In this document: positions 6,927 through 14,501 of the stretch, piece by piece | Layout: each line of letters starts with the position of its first letter | How positions within the stretch are numbered: the stretch's first letter is position 1 | Assembly (NCBI GenBank): GCA_902478645.1 | Contig: CABSLV010000040.1 | Span: 1 to 15,166 of the forward strand | Source of the DNA: an uncultured Flavobacteriales bacterium | GTDB lineage: Bacteria > Bacteroidota > Bacteroidia > Flavobacteriales > UBA1820 | Direction of reading: 5' to 3' | DNA length: 15,166 nucleotides | Program-made: the position numbers and the translations under genes | The notes under the pieces: generated by a model | Database searches by the model: none | What the model was told of the DNA's origin: nothing | The model's input: the letters and a program-made list of their open reading frames with translations, nothing else

Positions 6927-6968
6927 CCCCCTTTCCTTCTGCGCCACAGCGGGGGATAGGGGGTTTTT
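6927..6968 (+). terminator. Rho-independent terminator after the 262-aa gene
   Basis: CCCCCTTTCC at 6927-6936 pairs with GGATAGGGGG at 6954-6963 over ten positions with one mismatch, and TTTTT follows at 6964-6968. A second G5 tract at 6951-6955 could compete for the C5 arm. The 17-base loop contains a further small CTG/CAG pair. It lies 24 bases after the stop codon. Confidence 0.75.
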
Positions 6969-6991
6969 AAAACCATCAAATACACACCGCC

Positions 6992-7351
6992 ATGTCTCAA
7001 GATAACTTCTCCGACGATTTTTCCCAGGTTCGCGACACCCTCACCCCCTTGTTGGACGAAGTGGAGGAGATCATCGCCTCCGGCTGCAATTATGTCCATG
7101 CCTATCACCGTCTCTCCGACCGTCTGGGCAGCGACTGGCCCAAGCGCCGATTTTATGCCGCTGCCGTCGATCCGGACACTCCCCTAGGTATGGCCATAGC
7201 CCGCGGCCGCGCCCGCTTCCAGATCGACCAGGCGCATATCCTCCGCCAGCAGGCCTCGGAAGGCGTCGCCACTGCCCCCCGTCTTTTGGCCGATCAGGCC
7301 ACTCAGAACGACATCAACGCTGCCCTCAAGCGCTTTTTCCCTGAGCTATGA
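6992..7351 (+). CDS. Small phage protein, 119 aa, possible DNA-packaging factor
   Basis: This 119-residue helical protein starts after the leader TCAAATACACACCGCC. Residues 25-50 (ASGCNYVHAYHRLSDRLG) resemble a helix-turn-helix-like unit. Residues from about 69 read MAIARGRARFQIDQAHILRQ, loosely like the ARxRxxDxA helices of small terminase proteins. Its TGA overlaps the ATG of the next gene (ATGA at 7348-7351), so the two are translationally coupled. It may be a second packaging protein or a regulator. The assignment is weak, and the gene itself is well supported by overlap and codon use. Confidence 0.65.
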   Translation: MSQDNFSDDFSQVRDTLTPLLDEVEEIIASGCNYVHAYHRLSDRLGSDWPKRRFYAAAVDPDTPLGMAIARGRARFQIDQAHILRQQASEGVATAPRLLADQATQNDINAALKRFFPEL

Positions 7352-7992
7352 AAAAGTCCCGAACCACCCCTCCATCGTCCGTTACCGGTCCTATCTCCGA
7401 GCAGCTCACTCTTTCGGAGCTCGAAGCCTTCATGGCCACCGGGGTACCGAAAGGCGCTACGGCTCAGGTTCGGGACTATCTGCATGTCCTCTCGGACATA
7501 TCGACCCGTATCCAGACCGGTCGCAGCCAGAGCGAGATCATCGACCATCTGGTGCTCACTTATGACCTCTCGCGCCGAAAGGCCGTCTCCATGTACGGCG
7601 AAGCGGTCAATTACTACTACATGGACGCAGGCGTCAAGCCCCGCGCCATTGCCTCCCTGTATGCCGACCGTATGGAACGCCTGGTATGGGCCGTGCTCAC
7701 GTCCAATCCCACGCACGATGACATCTTCAAGGCCGTAGACCGTCTGGAGCGCATCGCCGAACTGCGCGGTGCCTCCCGTGCCGACGAGCAGGAGCAGGCC
7801 ATCCACATGATGCCCCAGACGGTCATCTATACCACCGATGCCTCCCAGTTCGGCTTTCCCGAACTCGGAGACAAGATGCGCCGGATCATCGATGCGTTGC
7901 CTGTTTCGGAGGATGTCAAACGTAGCGTCTCCCGCCAGGCCGGATTGCTTTCCGACGGGAAACCCGTTATACCTCTCGAAAATCCCCAGTAA
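7348..7992 (+). CDS. Putative terminase small subunit, 214 aa
   Basis: The gene lies directly before the large terminase, three bases apart, the classic small-subunit position. Residues from about 57 (TGRSQSEIIDHLVLTYDLSR) fit an N-terminal helix-turn-helix that could recognise the packaging site. A long central helical region at about 95-150 (MERLVWAVLTSNPTHDDIFK then ERIAELRG) could be the oligomerisation domain. The C-terminal 60 residues would contact the large subunit. Sequence motifs in small terminases are weakly conserved, so the call rests mainly on position, size and the N-terminal helix-turn-helix-like segment. Translation is probably coupled to the preceding gene through an ATGA overlap. 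Confidence 0.6.
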   Translation: MKKSRTTPPSSVTGPISEQLTLSELEAFMATGVPKGATAQVRDYLHVLSDISTRIQTGRSQSEIIDHLVLTYDLSRRKAVSMYGEAVNYYYMDAGVKPRAIASLYADRMERLVWAVLTSNPTHDDIFKAVDRLERIAELRGASRADEQEQAIHMMPQTVIYTTDASQFGFPELGDKMRRIIDALPVSEDVKRSVSRQAGLLSDGKPVIPLENPQ

Positions 7993-7995
7993 GCC

Positions 7996-9681
7996 ATGGA
8001 CGACTCCCGTACTTTGTATGCCAATCCCCTCTCCCAGCTCATCGCTTTGGTAGAGCCCCAACATCTGCGGCTGATTGCCGGCCGTGGATCGGCCAAGACC
8101 TCGGACATCCTGGCCAAACGCTCCATGCGGATTATCTCGGCTCTTCCCCGGCACAATATCGCCTGGGCCTGCACCACTTACAATACCTTTTACGCCAATA
8201 TACTTCCCGCCCTGTTGGAAGGCTGGGAGCGGGAAGGCTGGAGGGAAGGCATCCATTACGTCATCGGGCGTCAGCCTCCGGAGTCATGGCATTTCTACGA
8301 CAACAATCCTCCGTATCGTCCGGTCAAAAACTACAAGAACACCATTCTTGCGCGCAATAGAGCGGTGATCTATATAGCCTCTCTCGCCCGCTTGGAATCC
8401 ATGGCCGGAGGTTCGTATGTCCATGTGCTCGGCGACGAGGTACGCCAGATGGAGTACGACAAACTCGCGCGTCTCCTACCTGCCTTGCGCGGCCAAGGGC
8501 GCGGTACGCGCAGCCCGTATTTCCTCGGCACCACGTTTACCACCGACTATCCGGACGAGTTCCTCGGCGACGATCCCTGGATACTCGATTCCGCCCGCGA
8601 CATGGATCCCCAGGTGATTCTCGAAATACTCTCTCTTGCCCTTACCCGCAACGCTTTGCTCATTCAGCAAAGCCATGCCACCGGAGCGACACCCGAACTC
8701 GATGCAGCCATTGCCGATCTGGATATGCAGCTGGAGACCCTTCGCATGGATTCTACGCTCTTCTTGCGGGCATCCTCGTTCGTCAATGCACAGGTTCTCG
8801 GACCCGACTATTTTGTCAATCTTTCCCGCTTCCTTTCCGAGGAGTCCCTGCGTGTCTCCGTGCTCTCCCTTGCTCCGCAGAGCGGGGCAGGCAAAGCCTT
8901 CTACCCCTCTTTCTCCCTGGAGCGCCACACCTATACCGATGGCGAACAGGACAACATCGACCTCCCGGACGACTACCGCCGCTACCGTCCGCAGGCCACC
9001 ACCCTTCGGTACTACGATCCCGAATCCCCTGTAAATGTATCGATGGATTTCGGAGAGAACATGATTTCCCTGCTCATCGACCAGCAAGAGGGGTCAACGA
9101 TCCGTTTCCTGAAGAATTTTTATGCCCTTCGCCCCAACGATATCACTTATTTGGCCGAGGAAGTGCTCTATTTCCTCTCGGCGCATTGCATGAAGCTGAT
9201 GAACTTTTACTACGACCGTGCGGGCAATACCCGCCATCCCATTGACGGAGTGTCCGACGCCCAGCGTTTCATCCAGCTCATCCAGCAGGATCCGGTCAAT
9301 AGCGGCTGGGTCGTCGTGCCCCAGTGCAACCGTATGCGCACCATTTACCAGAGCGAGGAGTTCTACCTGGCCGACGCAGTGTTTACAGGGCGCATCGCAG
9401 GACTTCCGAAGGTGCTTATCGACCGTTATGCCTGCCATGAGCTCATCTGCTCGCTGCGAGGAGCCCGCATGATCACCCGTACCGATGCCTTGGGACGTAC
9501 CGAAATCCACAAGGACAAGCGCAGCGAAAAGAATTTCCGCTCGCTCGACGAACTCCCTATCAAGAGCACCAACCTGTCCGATGCTTTCAAATATCGCCTT
9601 TGCACCCGTGAAAACCTGGCCTTGTTGCCGGGTAGGGAGCAAGGTTTTTTCCATAGTTATACTTTACCTGCTAAAAAATGA
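7996..9681 (+). CDS. terL: Terminase large subunit (DNA-packaging ATPase/nuclease)
   Basis: This 561-residue motor pumps phage DNA into the prohead and cuts the concatemer. The Walker A motif is AGRGSAKT at residues 28-35, with Ala in place of the usual Gly before the Lys. Walker B is YVHVLGDE at 141-148, giving catalytic Glu148. LGTTFTTDYP at 177-186 is the coupling (motif III) segment. The RNase H-like nuclease starts with NVSMDFGENM (Asp351), followed by NFYYDRAGN (Asp407) and a third acidic candidate in VLIDRYACH (Asp476). Length and domain order are normal for the family. The small terminase candidate lies upstream, and a 96-residue gene and the portal candidate follow. Confidence 0.93.
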   Translation: MDDSRTLYANPLSQLIALVEPQHLRLIAGRGSAKTSDILAKRSMRIISALPRHNIAWACTTYNTFYANILPALLEGWEREGWREGIHYVIGRQPPESWHFYDNNPPYRPVKNYKNTILARNRAVIYIASLARLESMAGGSYVHVLGDEVRQMEYDKLARLLPALRGQGRGTRSPYFLGTTFTTDYPDEFLGDDPWILDSARDMDPQVILEILSLALTRNALLIQQSHATGATPELDAAIADLDMQLETLRMDSTLFLRASSFVNAQVLGPDYFVNLSRFLSEESLRVSVLSLAPQSGAGKAFYPSFSLERHTYTDGEQDNIDLPDDYRRYRPQATTLRYYDPESPVNVSMDFGENMISLLIDQQEGSTIRFLKNFYALRPNDITYLAEEVLYFLSAHCMKLMNFYYDRAGNTRHPIDGVSDAQRFIQLIQQDPVNSGWVVVPQCNRMRTIYQSEEFYLADAVFTGRIAGLPKVLIDRYACHELICSLRGARMITRTDALGRTEIHKDKRSEKNFRSLDELPIKSTNLSDAFKYRLCTRENLALLPGREQGFFHSYTLPAKK

Positions 9682-9688
9682 TCTATCC

Positions 9689-9979
9689 ATGGACACCATC
9701 ACCCGCTCCCAGATGCTCCGCCTATTTCTGACCAGTTCGGCCTCTCGACCCGTTTCGATCGTCTACATGCACTATTCCCCCTCGCGGGGAGTCTCGGAAG
9801 GCAAGGTATCCGTACCCCGTTGTTATGCCATACCCCGAGGAGCTTCCTCCCGCGGCCGGTATCTGACCTATATAGACCTGGACGACCCCGGAGGCCATCC
9901 CATCACCATACACGAGGCCACCCTTCTGTTTATCGACAACAAAAAAGTCATGTATCGCAATCTCGCCACCGACCTATGA
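9689..9979 (+). CDS. Small protein between terminase and portal, 96 aa
   Basis: I do not recognise this 96-residue protein. The ATG at 9689 lies seven bases after the terminase stop. The sequence is basic in its first half and beta-rich in its second (RGRYLTYIDLDDPGG, then HEATLLFIDNKKVMY). Its TGA overlaps the portal ATG (ATGA at 9976-9979), pointing to coupled translation. An in-frame open region extends left into the terminase gene, but that part is out-of-frame terminase sequence. It might be a head-associated or packaging accessory protein; nothing in the sequence decides this. Confidence 0.7.
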   Translation: MDTITRSQMLRLFLTSSASRPVSIVYMHYSPSRGVSEGKVSVPRCYAIPRGASSRGRYLTYIDLDDPGGHPITIHEATLLFIDNKKVMYRNLATDL

Positions 9980-11436
9980 AAAAAAACAAAACCCTCCCGG
10001 CTTCCCCTGCCGCATTGGCAGAGAGCCACCGCCTGTTTTCCGATGCCTCCGGTCAGGTCATCGATCTGGTGTATTCTTCCGCAGAGACTATCTCCGCCTC
10101 CCCGTGGCGCCCCAGCGGCATCGCGGAAAAGGACGCCATGGAAAAGATAGAAGCCTCCCTTTGTCTTCCCATCCCTCCCTCCGAAGGCGGTATTCTGGAG
10201 CCCGCCGGTATCTCGGCCGTACCCGCCTACCAATCGGTGGTAACGAGTTTTCGCATCTTTCCATGGGGATTGGGCAATACCATGCCCATTGACATCATGA
10301 TGCTGCTCAAGGACGACAATCTTTCCCGTCCCATTCTACGCAAGCAGCTCGGCCTCTTCTGGGGACGAGGACCGCAGGTATCCGTTGACGGTTCTCCGAG
10401 CGAAACGCCTCCCGCCTTGCTCCTTCGCAGTCAGTGGAAGAAACTGCTTCTTGGGTGTATGACAGACTATTTCCACACCTCCTGTGCCGCGGCTTTGGTC
10501 ATCATGAATGCCGATATGAAGACCCCATCCAGCGTGCGTTACCTCCCCGTCTGGCAGGTTCGCTTGGCCGTGCGCGACGATGATCCAGGTATCGTCCCCA
10601 CCCACGCCGTAGTGGGCGATTTTTCCGGAGCATTCTCCACCGCGGCAGCTTTGGAGCCCAGTGTATATCCCCTGTACGATCCCACTTGTGGAGAGCGTCC
10701 CTCCGCCCCTGTATCGGTGATGTGGATGCAGGATGTGGACTTCTTCGCCAACCCCTATCCTTTGCCCGTTTTTGCCGGAGGTCAGGAGTGGATCCGCCGG
10801 GCTATCGAGTCGCCCCGCATCATCTCCTCCTTTATAGACAACAACATGTCTATCCGTTGGGTAATCCATGTTCCCTCGCGTTATTGGGACGATCTGAAAG
10901 CCTCTATCCTCGCTTCTGCCGTCAAGGAAAAGAAAACCCCCGCCCAGGCCGAGCAGATCTTCAAAGCCGAGCAGAAACGCATCATCGACGAGTTTGTCAA
11001 CATGCTCTCCGGACAGAAGAACGTGGGCAAGGCCATCATCCTACAGACCGCCACCGAGATACTCAGCAACAATTCCGTGTACGAGTACAAATGGAACATC
11101 GAGCAGGTAGACCTCAAGGTAGGCGATTTTATCAAAACCATGATCGAAATCAGTGATTCGGCCGATGCCAAAAAGACCGGAGCCTTTTCCCTGCACGCGG
11201 CTCTGGCCAATGTCGGTCAGACCGGGCGGGCAGATAGCGGCAGCGAACAGCTGTATGCCTACAACAACCACCTGTTTTCGTCCGTATCCATCCCTCAAAT
11301 GATCGTGGTAGACACCTTGGCGGACGCTTTCAGCGCTTTGTCCGGGCAACGTATATCGATCCGTTTCGACCGTCCCATCCAAGAGCGCCAGGAGGACCTG
11401 TCGTCTTCCGATCGATTATCTGCACAAAGCGTATAA
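9976..11436 (+). CDS. Putative portal protein, 486 aa
   Basis: The portal is the dodecameric ring at one capsid vertex through which DNA enters and to which the tail joins. This assignment rests on the position just after the large terminase, a length of 486 residues (portals are usually 400-550), and the mixed architecture. An N-terminal wing-like region contains YLPVWQVRLAVRDDDPG at about 190-206. A long charged helical stretch follows at about 314-345 (KEKKTPAQAEQIFKAEQ), as expected for a stem or clip region. A Ser/Ala-rich tail ends the protein. No single diagnostic motif was found. The open frame reaches back to 9820, but the ATG at 9976 is preferred because it overlaps the previous stop and the upstream residues are low-quality, Pro/Arg/His-rich sequence. 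Confidence 0.6.
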   Translation: MKKNKTLPASPAALAESHRLFSDASGQVIDLVYSSAETISASPWRPSGIAEKDAMEKIEASLCLPIPPSEGGILEPAGISAVPAYQSVVTSFRIFPWGLGNTMPIDIMMLLKDDNLSRPILRKQLGLFWGRGPQVSVDGSPSETPPALLLRSQWKKLLLGCMTDYFHTSCAAALVIMNADMKTPSSVRYLPVWQVRLAVRDDDPGIVPTHAVVGDFSGAFSTAAALEPSVYPLYDPTCGERPSAPVSVMWMQDVDFFANPYPLPVFAGGQEWIRRAIESPRIISSFIDNNMSIRWVIHVPSRYWDDLKASILASAVKEKKTPAQAEQIFKAEQKRIIDEFVNMLSGQKNVGKAIILQTATEILSNNSVYEYKWNIEQVDLKVGDFIKTMIEISDSADAKKTGAFSLHAALANVGQTGRADSGSEQLYAYNNHLFSSVSIPQMIVVDTLADAFSALSGQRISIRFDRPIQERQEDLSSSDRLSAQSV

Positions 11437-11485
11437 AAACGCTTTCGGTTGGCATTTTTTTTCATGGTATCCCCGGGTAGATTTG
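11419..11485 (+). promoter_or_regulatory. Phage promoter module, copy 2
   Basis: This has the same layout as the copy at 2004-2071. TCTGCACAAAGCG lies at 11419-11431 and, 13 bases later, TCGGTTGGCATTTTTTTTC at 11445-11463 is identical over 19 bases. After exactly 14 bases comes TAGATTTG at 11478-11485, a match to the Bacteroidota -7 consensus TAnnTTTG. The start of transcription should lie near 11490, some 17 bases before the ATG at 11507. The left part overlaps the last codons of the portal gene. It should drive the connector and tail genes. Confidence 0.75.
11426..11445 (+). other. Hairpin spanning the portal stop codon
   Basis: AAAGCGT at 11426-11432 and ACGCTTT at 11439-11445 form a perfect seven-base-pair stem with a six-base loop holding most of the TAA stop at 11434-11436. 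An eight-T run starts nine bases after the stem. It could act as a weak terminator for the portal message or as a binding site in the promoter. A smaller hairpin lies at the matching place in the first promoter copy. Confidence 0.45.
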
Positions 11486-11506
11486 CCTGTAAGCCTATTG
11501 TAAACA

Positions 11507-12457
11507 ATGATTTATAACAAACCATCTGCCGGAGGAGGCATTCTCGAACTCGAACGTTACCTGGGTTTCATCTCGGGCAGTTTCGATTTTTCCCGCCTGG
11601 CCTCCTACATTGTCCTGGCCCAGGACGAACTCTCCCGCATCTTTTCCCCACAGGTCTACGATGCCGTAGAGCAGTATTACCACAGCGAGGACTATATCGG
11701 TGAGTTGGATTCCGACACGCTCACTCCCCGTGACATCATCACCCAGTACTTCCAGCGCGCTGCCGGGGCCTATGCGTATCTCAAATACGCACCCAACGGA
11801 GATCTCTCCCACGATTCCGGAGGCCGCAAGATCGACATGGAAGGCAGCCAGCACACCGCTTTCGACCGTCAGATCGACCGTTCGGATATGGCTACCGCCG
11901 AGCTCTTCTCCACCTCGGTCAATACCATTTACGATCTCCTCGAAGAGAACCCGGAGGCTTTCCCGCAGTGGCAGGACAGTCCGGCGCGCACCCGTACTTC
12001 CGATACCTTGCTGCCTACAGCCCGTATCTTTTCGGACAGTTTCGACATAGGCGGCTCATACTTTCTCTACTACAAGCTCACCCCCTCGCTGCGCATACAG
12101 GAGGCTACCCGCATCCGCCCCCTGCTGGGCGACCAGTACGAGCGTATCCGCACCGGCAACGATCCCACCGACCAGCTCTCCGTCATGGCTCGCCGTGCAC
12201 TGGCCGTACTGACCATTGCCGACAACATCACCAAAGGCTCCTTCACATATTTTGCGCGGAACATCCTCCCTTCGGACGCTTCGCTCGAAGAACGCCGGGC
12301 GGAATATCAGGCCCTCATGGAGGAATACGCCCGACTCTCGGACACCATCACCTCTCTGGTAGCTTCTTCCGAAGGAGAAGATACGGGGGGAGGGTACAGC
12401 TCTTTTGAAAATTCGGAAAAGAACAAATACGTATTCATCCCTCTGCCCAATGCGTAA
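11507..12457 (+). CDS. Head-tail connector candidate, DUF6712-like, 316 aa
   Basis: The N-terminal half resembles the DUF6712-type proteins of Bacteroidota phages as I remember them. FDFSRLASYIVLAQDELSR at about residues 26-44 is followed by FSPQVYDAVEQYY, the pattern of helices seen in gp6-like head-tail adaptors. Position after the portal agrees with a connector role. The middle is Asp/Ser/Thr-rich. Residues from about 225 are helical (LSVMARRALAVLTIADNITK), and residues 258-285 are acidic and helical. The leader TTGTAAACA before the ATG has no Shine-Dalgarno site. It is the first gene behind promoter copy 2, and its end overlaps the next gene by eight bases. The family assignment is from memory and should be tested by profile search. 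Confidence 0.6.
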   Translation: MIYNKPSAGGGILELERYLGFISGSFDFSRLASYIVLAQDELSRIFSPQVYDAVEQYYHSEDYIGELDSDTLTPRDIITQYFQRAAGAYAYLKYAPNGDLSHDSGGRKIDMEGSQHTAFDRQIDRSDMATAELFSTSVNTIYDLLEENPEAFPQWQDSPARTRTSDTLLPTARIFSDSFDIGGSYFLYYKLTPSLRIQEATRIRPLLGDQYERIRTGNDPTDQLSVMARRALAVLTIADNITKGSFTYFARNILPSDASLEERRAEYQALMEEYARLSDTITSLVASSEGEDTGGGYSSFENSEKNKYVFIPLPNA

Positions 12458-13280
12458 GATAGGCTATGTAGACCGTCACGAGACGTTTGTCCCGTTCTGC
12501 GAGCTGCCCGAAACCCTTTCGGAGATGTCCTCGCAGCATTTCCTTTATTTCTGCGAGCTCATCCAGGGCATCCAGCAGGGAACGCTCACCGTCGACTCAG
12601 CAGCTACGCATCTGGCCATACGCATTACCGGCGCGCACCGTCTTCGCATTTACAACACCCGGGCGTGCAACAACATTTCTTTGGTAGCGAGCCTTCTGAT
12701 TCCTCTCTTCCACGACACCCTTGCACACAGCCACAACCCTTTCCCACAACTTCCCCTTCCGGACGGACGCACTATCCGCGCACTCGGCTTTGGACTTACC
12801 GATGCCACAGCGAGGGACTTCCTGCATCTGTCTACCAATCTGCGCCGCTATATGAAGGACCGTACATCCCGGAACATGGACTACGTACTGGCCTCGTTAT
12901 ATCCCTCTGCCGATCCGGACATCCGGACACTCGTCGAGCAGGCAGTCAGCGGCCTTCCGGCTCCAGCCAGAGAATACCTTTTCGCTTTTGTTTCCGCCTC
13001 GTATACTTTCCTCACCTCCGGAACCATCCGTTTGTATGGCATTCGGACCTCTTTCCGGGATATTTTCTACACCCCCTCATCCCCGGCTGAGGAGAGTTCC
13101 GACGTGGAGCCGCAAAAAGATTTTTCCGATGTACTGCTCTCTATTGCCGAGACCGGCACCTTCGGTCCGCTGGAGAAAGTCTACGATACCAATATCGTCA
13201 TCTTGCTTCGTTTCATGCAGAACAAGCACGAAGAAGCCGAAAAGCTAAAACAGAAGTACAAACATGTTAAAAAGCACTGA
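12450..13280 (+). CDS. Uncharacterised phage protein, 276 aa, head-tail region
   Basis: The ATG at 12450 overlaps the end of the previous gene by eight bases; the open frame reaches back to 12405, but the earlier codons lie inside the preceding gene. The N-terminal part has the pattern LPETLSEMSSQHFLYFCELI at about residues 19-38, like Bacteroidales phage proteins of unknown role beside the connector genes. The middle is rich in Ala, Leu and His. The C-terminus is a compact helical segment (GTFGPLEKVYDTNIVILLRF at about 240-259) that ends in a very charged tail with KLKQKYKHVKKH. This could be an assembly factor or a tail-related chaperone. No function is established. The next gene starts inside its last codons (17-base overlap). 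Confidence 0.7.
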   Translation: MRKIGYVDRHETFVPFCELPETLSEMSSQHFLYFCELIQGIQQGTLTVDSAATHLAIRITGAHRLRIYNTRACNNISLVASLLIPLFHDTLAHSHNPFPQLPLPDGRTIRALGFGLTDATARDFLHLSTNLRRYMKDRTSRNMDYVLASLYPSADPDIRTLVEQAVSGLPAPAREYLFAFVSASYTFLTSGTIRLYGIRTSFRDIFYTPSSPAEESSDVEPQKDFSDVLLSIAETGTFGPLEKVYDTNIVILLRFMQNKHEEAEKLKQKYKHVKKH

Positions 13281-13710
13281 CATACGCATTCTCCTGGACG
13301 ACCTCGCTTCCATCCCCGATCTCGGTATCGACTCCTCGGGTGTGGTGTCCATGCGTAGCGATCTGGCCGATTTCACCAAAGATCAGCGTGCCGAACGTCC
13401 ATATCTCCTCGGAGTAGTTCCTTCCACCCAACTTGCAGGACGAGGGGACGACGGTTTTTTCTATCTCGACCGTTTCGAGTTGCTGGTCGCTTATCGTATG
13501 GTTTCCAAGCAATCCTACCCGGAGCGCCTTCGCCGTTTGGACGATTGTGCCCGTATTGTAGGGCTCATCATACCCCACATCCAGCAGCGTATCACCACCT
13601 GTTCGGCTCCCTGGGTCGGCGTACAGCTATCCGGAAGTTCTGTCGAGCCCATCGAGATCGACCAGATGCGCGGATACATCCTTTTACTCGATATACGCCG
13701 TCCTATATGA
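13264..13710 (+). CDS. Small phage protein, 148 aa, possible tail terminator
   Basis: This 148-residue protein has alternating helices and strands: LKSTDIRILLDDLASIPDLG at the start, FFYLDRFELLVAYRMV at about 60-75, and a strand-rich end GYILLLDIRRPI. Size, mixed fold and position after the connector genes would suit a tail-terminator or head-closure protein, which close the tail-head joint. This is only a guess from context; no motif proves it. The gene overlaps the previous gene by 17 bases and the next by four (ATGA at 13707-13710), so expression is probably coupled. Confidence 0.65.
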   Translation: MLKSTDIRILLDDLASIPDLGIDSSGVVSMRSDLADFTKDQRAERPYLLGVVPSTQLAGRGDDGFFYLDRFELLVAYRMVSKQSYPERLRRLDDCARIVGLIIPHIQQRITTCSAPWVGVQLSGSSVEPIEIDQMRGYILLLDIRRPI

Positions 13711-14486
13711 AGACCTATTACCACATCGCCCGTGTCGAATACTTGCCCGCCGAGGGGATATATGCCCTGGTGTACAAGGATTCCTACGTCTTACTCACCC
13801 TTGCACAAGGCTTCGATTTCATCCCGCTTCCCGTATTGGATTATGACCGGATGCTGGAGGTCAGCGACAGTCTCGATTCTCCCGGCCGCCTGTTCTCGGC
13901 CAGTTTCTCGGCCACCTTGGCGGATGATTTCGACCCTTCGCATCTCCGCCGCCAGCGGATCGTATTGCGTATCACCGACACGTTAGGCATCGAACGCCTT
14001 GTCGGTTCTCCCGATTTCGGAGCGGAGATCACCTGTCAGTACAGCAATTCCGTCGCCGCCGGTACCCTCGGACAAACCTTGAGTTTTTCCGCCGAAAGTG
14101 ATCATCCCGTGCTTCCTATCCAATATGCAGCGTATACCCCTCCCTCGGGATTTGTCGTATCGCCATCTGCCATGTTCCTTTCCCAGGGAGATTCCCGTTC
14201 GGCTGTGTATAGCATCTCTCCGGAAGGGTTGTCAAAAAAAAAAGTAATGATCCGTAGCACCACCCAATATATCCAGGCATATCTGCGTGGGGACAAGGTA
14301 TATATCCATGCTTTGCGCGAAGTCCCGGCCAACATCACCCTGTATATCCCCGGTACAGACCTTCAGGCTACCGTATGGGTCAATGGAGGGGTAGGCCCTG
14401 GCTCCGGTACGTGGGACTTTTCCAGCATCCTTCCTGTGTTTGGCATCCGATATGCCACATGGGACGGCCGCCTGTACAATTCATAA
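13707..14486 (+). CDS. Uncharacterised virion or tail protein, 259 aa
   Basis: The ATG at 13707 overlaps the previous stop (ATGA). The protein is beta-rich, and its middle resembles a type seen in Bacteroidales phage genomes, with RIVLRITDTLGIERLVGSPD at about residues 90-109 followed by TLGQTLSFSAESDHPVLPI. That pattern could belong to a minor tail or tail-tube-like protein, but the link is from memory. The C-terminal part (LYIPGTDLQATVWVNGGVGPG and beyond) is also beta-rich. A run of ten A residues at 14234-14243 encodes the KKK in SKKKVM. Such a run is prone to sequencing and transcription slippage, so the frame should be verified. The next gene starts 15 bases later. Confidence 0.7.
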   Translation: MKTYYHIARVEYLPAEGIYALVYKDSYVLLTLAQGFDFIPLPVLDYDRMLEVSDSLDSPGRLFSASFSATLADDFDPSHLRRQRIVLRITDTLGIERLVGSPDFGAEITCQYSNSVAAGTLGQTLSFSAESDHPVLPIQYAAYTPPSGFVVSPSAMFLSQGDSRSAVYSISPEGLSKKKVMIRSTTQYIQAYLRGDKVYIHALREVPANITLYIPGTDLQATVWVNGGVGPGSGTWDFSSILPVFGIRYATWDGRLYNS

Positions 14487-14501
14487 ACAACCGATTCAGT
14501 C

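Noticed and set aside
7303..8256. A 317-codon minus-strand open frame across the terminase start
   Set aside because: It crosses three well-supported plus-strand genes and their overlaps. The product is low-complexity Gly/Arg/Val sequence, a shadow of codon bias.
13545..13706. Longer N-terminus for the 259-residue tail protein
   Set aside because: These codons lie inside the 148-residue gene and give a His/Arg/Pro-rich, non-protein-like sequence. ATG 13707 forms the ATGA overlap seen elsewhere in this run.
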